64,000 bases of DNA from Phytophthora colocasiae (taxonomy: Eukaryota; Oomycota; Peronosporomycetes; Peronosporales; Peronosporaceae), in contig JAGKQI010000064.1 of the NCBI GenBank assembly GCA_018806915.1, positions 682,001 through 746,000 of the forward strand, given 5' to 3'. Shown in pieces: positions 1-9,548 of the stretch. Positions within the stretch are counted from its first letter, which is position 1. Each line of letters opens with the position of its first letter. The position numbers were made by a program, and so were the translations under genes. The notes beneath the pieces were generated by a model, which was given only the letters and a program-made list of their open reading frames with translations, did no database searches and was not told the DNA's origin.

Positions 1-889
1 ATTGGCGGTACAGCCTAAATATGTCGTTTACTTTGATCTGCGATTCAAGCAACGGCATCACCAAACTACGAATCTTGCAGAAGAAATTGAAAGGTGGGTC
101 GGCTAAACACCATGCACAGTGTAAATGGTACGTGATACATAAGGTGAACGGGATTACATTTTGTTTGCATTAACTGTGTGTCGAATGCAAACAGCAACCT
201 TTGGCTGAACGGTCTCAACTGTACAATAGCCACAAAAACGTATCTTGGAAGATGCCCAGGGAAAATGAATGACACAGTTTGGGATGGGTCACCTTGACAC
301 ATTCGTGCATCGTCCAATGAATGTCGTTTATGGAGAATGTGGTCATGGCAAACCCTGATTATTTCGTACTTCTATCAAAAGTAATCAAGATAATAAACAG
401 CGTTTGTCATGACCACAAACAGTATTCTCGTACGATAATGTCGATCCTACGACGGCCGCGTGCCAATTTAGTCCAACTGTACAAGTGAATTCCTACAGCC
501 GATCCCAACTAGCATCATTCGAGATACATGTTTGAGACTGTCTCAGTCGACAGGCTTTGTTTGTGACCAATCGCCATCCCAATGAGCATCTACCGAGCTA
601 CGATACAGACTACAATTACTGTCTGTTACAGACAGACTCTGTACTTACTTTTCCAGATGATAAGAAATGATTAGCATTCGAAAATTCAATATCCCATTCA
701 AACAGTTCACAATCACAATCAAAACCTTCAGAATTCAATCAAGTAGTAGCAACCAGGAATAACCAGTTAATCAACTTCAATTTCCTTTAATCAAGTAGTA
801 AACCCTGTGCATAGTACAGAAACTTCCGACGACCAAAAACGCAATTTTGAGTTAGCTAACAACGAGAAGGCAACCAGTCCATTCTCGAA
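1..889. other. Gene-free repeat-derived sequence
   Basis: I see no credible gene here; open frames are short and lack recognisable motifs. About 576-640 resembles part of the duplicated promoter block found at 3196-3513 and 3641-4030 (shared run around the words atcccaatgagcatct and attactgtctgt). From about 797 the sequence matches 4613-4745. The stretch therefore looks like rearranged debris of the local RXLR/LINE repeat complex. Confidence 0.5.
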
Positions 890-949
890 GTGCTCGTGAG
901 ACCAGACTCGTGGAAAATCATCCTTGGCGAAAGTTTGATGTCTACAGTA
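797..949 (+). repeat. Dispersed repeat, copy 1 (pair of 4613-4745)
   Basis: This segment runs from cctgtgcatagt through gttagctaacaacg and ggcaaccagtcc to gatgtctacagtac. It recurs in direct orientation with small indels and substitutions at 4613-4745. The terminal word gatgtctacagtac occurs a third time near 1889. It lies beside both LINE relics and may be part of a LINE-associated untranslated region. Confidence 0.7.
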
Positions 950-1819
950 CTTTTCCTGCTCTATCGACAATTGACTCAAGTATTTCGTCGAGTACTTCCA
1001 AACTCTCGAGATGGTGGAATTCAAGCTATCGAATATTCACCTGCGCCGCCCGTTTTCGGGATGGCTGTCGCTGCCTCAGATCCTACAGAGCACACAGTTC
1101 GGTTTTTCCCTGGATTACGGACTCACGATTGGAGTAAACTTCTTCAAAAAGTACCTGAATTGATGCATCACCCGCTAGAGGATTTAAGATGTCCTCGGCA
1201 GCGAATACATCAAACGTTGTCCAGCTTACTGTCGCTCCGAGGTTTCTTACTTCCTGTGGTGCATGATGTGATGTTGCGATTGTATTTCGGAGACTTAATT
1301 GTGGTCTCACGATTGTATTTCCTGAAATCACTCAATTCGACAATTCAAGAATGTGTGCGTCCAAGTTGCCACTCGATTGAAACAGTTGAGCATTGTTTTT
1401 TTGCGTGTCCAACATTGGCTTCAACATGGCTCCTGATATGGACTCCATGGAAATGTTTCTTTCGATCGTCATTGACTTGGCGATTGTTGCTTTTTCCGCA
1501 GCCTCGAGATATTCAAAGCGCCTGGAGGAGGAACCAAAAAGTACTTCTTATATTGTGGAAAGTTCAAACAGCTATTGTTTTTCATGCGGTTTGGAGACTT
1601 CGGAACGATATTTACTTCCGTCAAACATTAGCTCAAACGCCAAAGATCGCCAACCTGCAAAATTCCTTCAAGAAGCACTGCCAATTTATCTACCATCACG
1701 CGATGGAACTGGATTGTGATCGATCTACTCTGGAGAAGCTGGCCCGAAAACTGGGGTTTGAATCAACGACGGATATAATCCCTGAAAGGACAAACGACAT
1801 CTGGATTCCGCAGGTTTAG
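890..1819 (+). pseudogene. LINE (non-LTR retrotransposon) 3' relic, zf-RVT end
   Basis: This is the C-terminal end of a LINE reverse transcriptase ORF. From about 1220 the frame shows the hallmark region following the RT: a DVMLRLYFGDL-type helix, then a zf-RVT cysteine cluster (C-x4-C, then ET-x2-HCFFACP around 1348-1410), then a tail with AIVFHAVWRLRNDIYF and a final WIPQV. The same tail occurs on the other strand at 5231-5653, ending WIPRC, so both are 3' fragments of one family. The frame upstream of about 1220 resembles nothing I know, and no RT catalytic YxDD is present. It is a 5'-truncated dead copy, as is usual for LINEs. Confidence 0.7.
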
Positions 1820-1977
1820 TGTAGTTTTATAATCTTACACAGATGAGAAATCCGCTAACTAGTTAATCAACTCATTTTCTTCTTTTCTTTGATGTCTACA
1901 GTACTACACACTATCTCTAGTTTTGATATCGATAATTCAGAATCGGAAACTAACTAAAAGAAGAATCTAGTTGATTA

Positions 1978-3172
1978 AGTTACCGGGCTTCTCATTTTTC
2001 AAACTAAAACTTTAGATATCAAAAAAAAATCACTTGCATCCAAAGTTATTGTTCTGGAAGAGATAAAGCTTCCGCAGTAGGTGGATCGATATCGAGTTGT
2101 CGAAGACTACAGTCTTGTGTACTAGGTCTCTGATAGAGTTTCACGAAAGTGGAGTCTCCATGCAGTATTGATATGAGCCCGCCAAAGGACGAGAAGCGTC
2201 TTACTCTGCGATCGCCCGGTTTCGACAATAATAGCAGCCGCCAATTCAATGCCGCTAAGAAAATGTTGCTTCATAGAACCCATAGCGATCGTCACATATC
2301 ATCATGACAAGAAGCAGTGCTTCCGTCTCGGTCGCTGTTCATGATTCTCGAACGCATTGCTGGACAGTAAGATTGAGTGACTTCAAGAAATACAACCGCG
2401 AGCCAAGTATGAGAACTCCAAAAAACATCGGAGCGCCAAATCATGGACAACTGGACGCTCATCCTATAAAGGATCTTGGTTGCCTACAAGCTCGAGTCCG
2501 CCCGGTTAACCAAGGTTCGGTGCTCCGAGTGGTTTCTTGGGACCTCATGGATTTTGCAAAAGAAGTCGGTATTTAAAAATAATAGCTAGACACCATAAAT
2601 GTTAGCACCTTCCACTGATTTCTCGACCTCGTAGTTGAAGTGTTGTTTTTCATCGCAAAATTTAGAGGCGAAACTCAAACATCAAGATTTCAACTTTTGT
2701 GTAAATTATAACTGTGCTACGTACCAAGTTAGTAAAGACAGTAGACGTCCTCGAGTTGTAGTTACTCGTCGAAGTTTTCTCGCTCTCTCTCTAGTTGTGG
2801 TACAAGAACTTACGGTAAAGAATACGGAGTTTGTCGTATTTGCTGGCTTGAATCGCGTCCGGGAGGTTGAACGTGTTGTAGCCCTTGGCCTTCCACTTAT
2901 AGAAACGGCTCATCACCTGAGTTCCATCCAGCATTTCGTCGAGCTTGGTCGTCGAGAACATATTCTTTCCCTTGCGTTCCTCATCGTCAGTATCCTCTTC
3001 ATCTTCAACCAAAGCTTTGTCGTCGCTCTCGTCCTCGCTGCGGTAACGTAGAGACCGCTTTTCGCCACCGATGGCAGTATCAATGGAAGCAACAGCGTTT
3101 GGCGATGCCACGGCCGAGAGCTCCGTGGTGTGACCATCAGTTGTGACTGCTGCGTTTCCACTTGAGAAGAGG
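1978..3172 (+). repeat. 1.2-kb segmental duplication, copy A
   Basis: The sequence from agttaccgggcttctc at 1978 to within the RXLR relic near 3172 recurs in direct orientation at 17686-18880, with only scattered substitutions and small indels. The block contains about 600 bp with no convincing gene, then the 3' part of an RXLR gene on the minus strand. In this copy the homology stops just inside the signal-peptide region; in copy B it continues through the full gene and promoter. The upstream flanks differ, a LINE relic here and a pogo-like relic at copy B. Confidence 0.9.
2791..3172 (-). pseudogene. RXLR effector copy lacking its signal peptide
   Basis: The minus strand encodes the mature part of the RXLR family seen intact at 4059-4481 and 18506-18931: an RSLR motif, an acidic stretch ending in EER, and the conserved C-terminal domain ending FLYHN. 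Upstream the frame breaks: the hydrophobic signal peptide is replaced by unrelated sequence and an in-frame stop lies about six codons beyond the surviving end of the signal peptide. No in-frame ATG precedes the RSLR; the first start-like codon is GTG at 3111. RXLR effectors need a signal peptide for secretion, so this copy is inferred to be non-functional as an effector. Its 3' end is nearly identical to the gene at 18506-18931, while the breakpoint side looks like the 4059 gene. Confidence 0.85.
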
Positions 3173-3195
3173 GCGGCTCAAGCGCATGCAAGCAT

Positions 3196-3513
3196 CATCG
3201 ATAGCAAATAAGGACAAGATCCGAGGATAACATCACTATCATACATGCTCATGAAAAGATAATCAAGAGGTAATCACAGAGAAGCAAGATATTGTAGACT
3301 TGTTATTCACACTGTGTATCGCGACTCGGGATCCCAATGGGCATTTTACGAGCTACGATATACAGACTGGCTCACTTACGATCGCTCACAGACTACAATT
3401 ACTGTCTGTAATCACCACCACAGGCAACAGCTACTACAGTATACAGCAACAGCACTCTCAGGTCCTCAGCCAGACCTCGGATGTCATTCTACAACTTGCC
3501 TCGTACCTAATTA
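3196..3513 (+). repeat. Orphan copy of the RXLR promoter block
   Basis: This segment matches 3641-4030 with small differences and ends in the same tcattctacaac initiator-like motif that precedes the RXLR gene at 4059. Here the downstream sequence is not an effector gene, so it looks like a duplicated promoter that lost its gene. Relative to this copy the other one carries a 71-bp insertion. Confidence 0.8.
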
Positions 3514-3529
3514 GGCGGGAAAACCTGAA

Positions 3530-3630
3530 CAATAATTAGGCTGTTCATGTATAGGTAACCAACACGACATACATGACATGATATGTACGTACATACATGA
3601 TATGTATGTCGTACCTATGCCTAATTATTG
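3530..3630. mobile_element. 101-bp fold-back (MITE-like) element
   Basis: The ends are inverted repeats: caataattaggc at 3530-3541 and its exact reverse complement at 3619-3630. Inside are further nested arms, taggta/taccta (3552-3557 with 3612-3617) and a 10-bp pair cgacatacat/atgtatgtcg (3565-3574 with 3602-3611). The whole can fold into one long stem-loop. It carries no gene. A clear target duplication was not found, so the MITE label is tentative. Confidence 0.55.
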
Positions 3631-3640
3631 TATGGCTCGT

Positions 3641-4030
3641 CATCGAAAGCAAATAAGGACAAGATCCGAGGATAACATCACTATCATGCATGCTCATGAA
3701 AAGATAATCAAGAGGTAATCACAGAGAAGCAAGATATTGTAGACTTGTTATTCACACTGTGTATCACGACTCGGGATCCCAATGAGCATCTTACGAGCTA
3801 CGATATACAGACTGTCTCACTCACGATCGCTCACAGACTACAATTACTGTCTGTAATCACCACCACAGGCAACAGCTACTATACAGCAACAGCACTCCCA
3901 GGTTTTTGAGAGGTCCGGTTGCTAACATAGTTGGCAACTGATAAACATTCAACACGAATAGTTCTCCCCCCCCACTCCCAGGTCCTCAGCCAGACCTCGG
4001 ATTTCATTCTACAACCTTCCTCGTGCCAAA
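3641..4030 (+). repeat. RXLR promoter block with 71-bp insertion
   Basis: This is the second copy of the 3196-3513 block, directly upstream of the effector gene at 4059. It differs by an inserted 71 bp (3903-3973) flanked by a 9-bp direct repeat actcccagg (3894-3902 and 3974-3982). A 9-bp duplication is the size typical of Mutator-like insertions, but no terminal inverted repeats are evident in the insert. Confidence 0.75.
4002..4020 (+). promoter_or_regulatory. Oomycete initiator-like core promoter
   Basis: The run tttcattctacaacc fits the pyrimidine-rich oomycete INR (TCATTYY) but only loosely the FPR part. It lies about 40-55 bp upstream of the ATG at 4059, the usual distance to a transcription start in these genomes. 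The homologous position of the 18931 gene has a better match. Confidence 0.55.
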
Positions 4031-4058
4031 CAAGTCTCCGAACCACCAACGACCAACA

Positions 4059-4481
4059 ATGCGTCTTTCCTACGTCCTCATTGCTGCTATTGCCACGGCC
4101 CTCTTCTCAAGTGGAAACGCAGCAGTCACAACTGATGGTCACACCACGGAGCTCTCGGCCGTGGCATCGCCAAACGCTGTTGCTTCCATTGATACTGCCA
4201 TCGGTGGCGAAAAGCGGTCTCTACGTTACCGCAGCGAGGACGAGAGCGACGACAAAGCTTTGGTTGAAGATGAAGAGGATACCGACGGTGAGGAGCGCAG
4301 GGGAAACAATATGTTCTCGACGACCAAGCTCGACCAAATGCTGGACGGAACTAAGGTGATTAGCCGTTTCAGGAAGTGGAGGGACTTGGGCTACAACACG
4401 TACAACCTCCCGGAAGCGATCCAAGCCGCAAAATACGATGGGCTCCGTAAGCTGTACCGTAAGTTCTTGTACCACAACTAG
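4059..4481 (+). CDS. RXLR-type secreted effector
   Basis: The gene encodes 140 residues. The start chosen is the ATG that opens a typical signal peptide (residues 1 to about 22, MRLSYVLIAAIATALF, cleavage after SGNAA). An RSLR motif follows at residues 53-56 and, after an acidic run, EER at 78-80. This is the RXLR-dEER architecture of oomycete effectors, which are secreted by the pathogen and act inside plant cells. The C-terminal domain of about 60 residues carries an RKWRDLGYNTYNL segment shared with both paralogues; its host target is unknown. The gene lies in a locally duplicated cluster with degenerate and intact relatives and is flanked by LINE fragments, the usual setting for fast-evolving effectors. 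No intron. Confidence 0.9.
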   Translation: MRLSYVLIAAIATALFSSGNAAVTTDGHTTELSAVASPNAVASIDTAIGGEKRSLRYRSEDESDDKALVEDEEDTDGEERRGNNMFSTTKLDQMLDGTKVISRFRKWRDLGYNTYNLPEAIQAAKYDGLRKLYRKFLYHN

Positions 4482-4612
4482 AGAGAGAGAGCGAGCGCGA
4501 ACTTTCGACAGGCGACCGGAGCTTCAAGGACGGTTTCTTAGAGCAGTCTTCTTCGACCAACAAAAAATAATCTTGATGTTAATCCAGTGTTGTAAACCCA
4601 TTCCATGTATGT

Positions 4613-4745
4613 CCCCTGTGCATAGTTCCGAAGCCAAAAAAAGCAATTTAGAGTTAGCTAACAACGGGAAGGCAACCAGTCCGCTCGTATCGAGACCAGA
4701 CTTGTGGAAAATTATCCTTGGCGAAAGTTTGATGTCTACAGTACA
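4613..4745 (+). repeat. Dispersed repeat, copy 2 (pair of 797-949)
   Basis: This matches 797-949 with indels, again ending in gatgtctacagtac. It sits directly 3' of the effector gene. Confidence 0.7.
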
Positions 4746-5230
4746 CACACTCTCTGAACGTTAAAGCAGCTCTATCTTGAATGGTTCGTGCGAACCATTG
4801 CAGTTGTTGGTAAAATGGGTGTCTGTCAGCTTGGAGCGTTTTTTCGGACACGAGGAATCGGTGTTCAACAGGTATGGTCCAAACCAAATGGTGCTGGAAG
4901 CACCTCCACCGTCCGTTTGGGCACGAGCGCCTCGACCAGTCATCGAACCGGTAGCTGAAGACTCTCCACCGGCAAGAGTAGGTTAGAATTAGTCAGTTTG
5001 CTTTTTGCTACGCCAAAGCGACCCACCACTCCACACCCACTGCGCTATTAGCGTCCGCGCGATCGGGTCGCTAATCCGCACAAAATTTCAGCTGACACCC
5101 TTTTTCCCCACGATGACGAAGATGTGAAGGAAAGGCATTAGTCTGTACAGGAAGGAAGGAAGGAAAATAGTTGATTAACTTTTAGCGGACAGTCGTTTTG
5201 CAGACCTATGCTACTACGTTATTAACAATT

Positions 5231-5653
5231 CTAACATCGTGGAATCCATGTGCGTTGTCTTGGAAGATTTGGAAGCAATTCGGTACGTTCGGGCTCCAAA
5301 CCCAAACGCGTAAGTACTCGATTAAGTGCTTCGCCGTCAATATTCCAATTCGATGAGTGTCGAAACAAGAAATGATAATGGCTTCGAAAGGTAGCCTGTA
5401 TGTTCGGGATACTTGGCGCCACCGCTTGTGTTTCGCCGAAGTAAATGTCGTTGCGCAGTCTCCACGTTGCGTGGAACACAATCGCAGTGTGTATTTTCCA
5501 CAGTATTAACAAGATCTCGTGATCTTCTCTCCAGCTTCTGACAATATCGCTGTTGGATGGGAAAAGCAGAAGCTTCCATTCCAGCGTGCTTCGAAATGCC
5601 ACCCGCCATTTACACCAAAGTATTCGCCACATTTGTGCTATAGCCTTGGACAA
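5231..5653 (-). pseudogene. LINE 3' relic (minus strand)
   Basis: The minus strand encodes about 140 residues that align with the tail of the LINE relic at 890-1819: LLLFPSNSDI, LLILWKIHTAIVFHATWRLRNDIYFG and a final TWIPRC. Only the last part of the ORF is present; the zf-RVT cysteines and RT are gone. The two relics face each other in inverted orientation around the effector cluster. Confidence 0.7.
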
Positions 5654-7195
5654 CTGAGAAAGGCATTACTACTGTACAGTAGAGCATGAATTATGAACAG
5701 AAATTGAAGTTGATTTACTGGTTATTCCTGGTTGCTACTGAGAAAATATTAATTTTACCAATGAATCATTGTGCGATTCATTCGAAATTTCCGTGCGGGG
5801 TTGGTTGAACCGCGCAGGCCAATCGCCCCGCAAACCGCGCATGCGCATATATCATCATATTGGATAGGCTATCCTCGATGAACGCGCGCAAATGGCTGGG
5901 GCACCTCCCTACAGCAGCGATGCTGGACATGATCGACATCGAGCCGAAGAATTAGAGTCGTCTCTGCTATACAGCAGTGATGGAGACACTGCTGCTCCGT
6001 ATGATCTCTGTGTGCAGCACCGTGCAGACGGCGCAGAAAGCGCTGGAAATACTGCGGCTTTAATCAAGAGAAGATCTCCCACTGGTCGTGTATCACCGTA
6101 TCCTGTTCGTAAGGATAAGTGCATCGCCCAACCGTCTGAGCTCTTCAGACCGTCAAGCACCACATCCAACATCACCACACAACACGAGGTCTCAAGCATC
6201 ACCTACAGCAGCGGAGGCTTCTACAGAGACAACAGCAGCGACGGAACAGGCGAGATACCGACTTTTAGTGCGGACTATCGTCAAGACTTCCGTCAGCCAA
6301 CGCGATATATCTGGAAAAGCCAAAATCCATTGGTGATCGTGCGTTCGGTCTTGCTAAACACATAGGCCAAGTGCCTTTTGGAGTAGCCTAGTTTATAGTA
6401 CGCATACAGGCAATGGTAGACCGTGTTAACGTGAGCATGCTGCCGTGTTACCGCTACATCCATGACGATGTTGAAGTGACCATCACTCCAAACTCCTCCT
6501 TTTTAGCGAATGAGAACGCAGCAATGCATCTGAGCGATTTAGAGGCGATTGACCAATTATGACAGGATCGGAAAATTCTGGTAAAATCCACAATATTGCA
6601 GACCTGTGAAATACACACGCACAAGAGACAGTCTCCCAAAGAATCTATGCGGCGAAGACCACCGTGTGGTCCACATGTACAGGTATCCAGTCAGTCAATG
6701 TGTGGCCCACATTCACAAATCTGTGCATCCTCACAAGCACACGCGGCGACATGGGGCGCGCAGGATGCGTTTTGCCTCGGCATATAGGACACAGGACAGC
6801 TAATAATGCTGCAGTACCTGTAGCGTCTCGCTCAAGATGACATGCTGAAGGAGTGTCAAAGCTGCGCGCATGGAGACTGTCTTGTTTGATGTAACTTAAC
6901 CCGAAATGGCAGCTGGCAGGCTGCTGTTTTGTTCGTCTAGAGAGTATAACTCGCGTGATCAACACTGCACGTGCAGCTCCGGAGGACGGTGGGAGCCTCG
7001 ACACCAACAAAGATGATCCTGAGATATTGCATTGGCAGAGTTAATGGAAGCGAAGCCTACCTAATGACATTTCGGTAATTACGCTGTCGAACAAGAGTCA
7101 CCTGTCGCTGGGCAGAGCGGTATACCGGTGGCTCTTTACGAACTAGAACTGTAAGTTCATGATGATACGTACGTGTTGTTCATTGATACTGACGT
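5654..7195. other. No recognised gene; weak open frames
   Basis: Two plus-strand frames stand out slightly but match nothing I know: 5892-6365 (157 codons, Ser/Arg rich) and a short one near 6414-6563 whose product is plausible but unrecognised. Neither has an evident promoter or splice structure. The stretch is probably decayed repeat sequence. Confidence 0.4.
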
Positions 7196-8107
7196 TCACT
7201 TATTGCTGTGTTTATAGGTAGATCTATCTAAACGACCGGCGGTCCAGACATCATACTCCCGCAGCAATGCATGACCAGCAAGAGGTGGCCGACCTGTGGT
7301 CTGGGGAGCGGGTCCAACGGTGCTTCTCTTTCGCTTGAGCGTACGCCGATTTACTAAGACTTCGTCGCCATTGCCGTTGATGCGATCGCGAACTTGCATG
7401 GCGAAAAGGCGGTGAACGCAGATCGCATATTTGAAATGGTAAGCGCATGGACATGTTTGCGTTTTGACATGTTAACCGGCCAGCCTGTTTCGGGCTGGTT
7501 CTTATGCTCCGTTGACTCCAACTTGAGCCGAGACTTGTAGAGTTTCCTGCATGCAGTTCGTCGCAGTATTGTATTGTCGTGGAGGAGGTGCATGTACTGA
7601 GTCGGGACCCAGAAGAAGGTAGCTAATACTCAATCGAGGCGCAACATATTCTTGCAGCAGGAACTGGCAGCGAAAAGACTTAGTACGAGCCAGCAGCTCC
7701 TTCGAGGCTCTTGGAAATAGTGCGAACGAGTGGATATCAATTGACCTCTGCCGGCAGCATGACGCAAGTTGCTGGAGAAGCTCGCCCATTTTCAGCAGTC
7801 GATGCGAGGTGAAGTCGCGCTTCAGAGCCCGGTTGAATTGCTCAACCGGGTTGTTCGTGGTGGCGTATCCAGGAGGTGTTTAGTAGCACTGCCAGTTCTG
7901 AAAACGACTATTCAACGAGACGCTTCTGAAGTACGCAAGAAAAGCATGGAGCAGAGGCTCATCGAGCCAACGTTGCTCAGCAGCATCACGCGCTGCAACC
8001 ATTTCAGTACGGCATGTGCTATAGTGCATATCGTAGATGTCTCGAAACAGCATCTCCAATCTCTTTCGGCAAGCTTTTCGTACGCCCCACCACTTTTGCT
8101 ATCAGAT
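7196..8107 (-). pseudogene. Mutator-like (MULE) transposase C-terminal relic
   Basis: Reading the minus strand from 8107 downward, several frames together give the C-terminal half of a MULE transposase. There is a TPPGYATTNNPVEQFNRALK segment (about 7810-7870), then LLKMGELLQQLASCC, then a SWIM-type zinc finger with CPC, 9 residues, then CVH (about 7400-7450), then a basic tail. A TAA interrupts the frame just before TPPG and at least two frameshifts separate the blocks. The N-terminal DDE region is absent: the sequence is cut at 8107 by the LTR of Gypsy-A, which appears to have inserted here. Dead element. Confidence 0.75.
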
Positions 8108-8518
8108 TGTAACGGGGTTACACGGCGCTGCGCGCCTTGGCTACAGTTGGTGTGGTATACACCGACCAGGTCACCCGTCACAGATCTGTGTATGACACAT
8201 CGTATCTCACACGTCACATATGTAGCCATTTGATGGCTGTTAGCTCAGAGCCACACATTACATTTGATTAGGATTTAGTATTCTAGATACTAAATCCATT
8301 ACATTTAGGACTAGGTCAATAAAAGTCAATATAATTCAGTTTGCATTTTACATAATTAGTGTTAGTTCCTTTATTATAGGGACACTGATTGTGTGAGTCC
8401 CGTATTTAATGGACTACTTGGTTCTTGTATAGAACCGAAGGCTAGTGCCTTGCAAGCAGGACTCTACGTGTCAACTAAACTTCCTCTGTGCCGTGCACCC
8501 CTACGCAGCACCGCTGCA
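8108..8518 (+). repeat. Gypsy-A 5' LTR
   Basis: The LTR begins TGTAACGGGGTTACA and ends CTGCA. From about 8239 it aligns with the 3' LTR from about 15513 (shared gattaggatttagta, aagtcaatataattcag, tagaaccgaaggctagtg); 8108-8238 does not. The initial 15 bp form a perfect TGTAAC-GGG-GTTACA palindrome, also found at the tips of the LTRs of Gypsy-B and of the remnant at 61361. Confidence 0.85.
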
Positions 8519-8520
8519 TC

Positions 8521-8537
8521 TGGTAGCACTTGTAGTC
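8521..8537 (+). promoter_or_regulatory. Primer-binding site (minus-strand priming)
   Basis: TGGTAGCACTTGTAGTC begins two bases after the LTR end. It opens with TGG, complementary to a tRNA CCA end. Nearly the same sequence follows the LTR of Gypsy-B (37442-37458, minus strand), which supports both LTR boundaries. Confidence 0.75.
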
Positions 8538-8569
8538 AATCCAACTCCTGAGTTGAAGACTGTTTCTCT

Positions 8570-9548
8570 GTGAGAATGGAGCCAGAAGCGTACGCTCACT
8601 TGACTCCGAGTCAGCGGGATACGCTTAACAAGCTTACGTCCTTGCTAGGCCCTGAAGGTATGGCGCACCTTGCGTCTCAAGGGCCGGAGGCCGTCAACGC
8701 GCGTCTTGAGGCATTTGCCTCGTACGAAAACGCTCTCGTTGAGCACATCCAACGGAATGTAAAAGGAGTTAACCCGTGCTCCGAGAGCTAAGCCCGTCAC
8801 GCTCAGCGTGAAGACCTTCCACGGGAAGGAGGGAGAGAACCTCCTATTGTGGACCCGAGAGGTCGAAATGGCCATGGGGGCCGCCATGCTCCAGTTGGAG
8901 GGGCAACGCGTGGCATTTGCCATCTCTAAGCTCGAAGGGCGAGCACGAGAATGGGCTTTGACGTCTGGGACGTCGGTGGAAGCGGCCTTCCCCGGTTAGG
9001 CGGAGCAAACACTTGCGTGAGCTTGGCCTTTAGCTCGCCCCAAGTAGGCGTATCGCGTGCGGTCACGCTTCCTTGCTTGTCGCCAGGGCAAAAAGGATCT
9101 GGTGGACTATGTCCAAGAGCTGCGCACGCTCATCGCTGGCATGGCTGCCGACCCTCTACCCGAGGTGGTCGCCGTGACCGTCTTCATGGAAGGCTTACGA
9201 GCTGGCGTGGCCAGAACGGAGACATTCCGTCAGAACCCGCGCAGCTTCGAAGATGCTGTCAGCGTGGCATTGAATGCCGAACACAACTTTAAGTTGTCGA
9301 GGGTCGGTGCTAGCAGCACGGGGTCCGGTGGTCCTGAACCCATGGACCTCAGCTATGCTGAAGATGAGGTAGCTGAGCTACGAGCTGCGGTGCAGCGTAT
9401 GAGCACCCGCCGGTGCTATACATGCGGCAGTCCCTCACACCTGAGGCCTAACTGCCCTCTGCGCAAAGAGCTCGCCGGCCAAAATGGCCGCAACCCTGCC
9501 GCGGGTCCCGCTTTGGGCTCTGCCCAGGGAAACGACGGCTCCCAGTAG
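8570..9548 (+). pseudogene. Gypsy-A gag, frameshifted
   Basis: Three consecutive open segments (8570-8791, 8808-8999, 9057-9548) together make a Ty3/gypsy gag. The first ATG is at 8576, there is a capsid-like segment ([13 protein letters not shown], then DYVQELRTLIAGM), and a CCHC zinc knuckle CYTCGSPSHLRPNC around 9414-9455. A stop near 8789, one near 8998 and the frame changes between segments break the protein. Gag normally packages the RNA into virus-like particles. It ends at TAG 9546-9548, with protease in another frame. Confidence 0.8.

Noticed and set aside
2304..2576. 90-codon plus-strand frame repeated at 18012-18296
   Set aside because: It is kept only because the 1.2-kb segments are recent duplicates. 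The frame has no motif, and no promoter or domain supports it.
6645..7010. 121-codon minus-strand frame before the MULE relic
   Set aside because: No recognisable motif, and it is not continuous with the transposase blocks.
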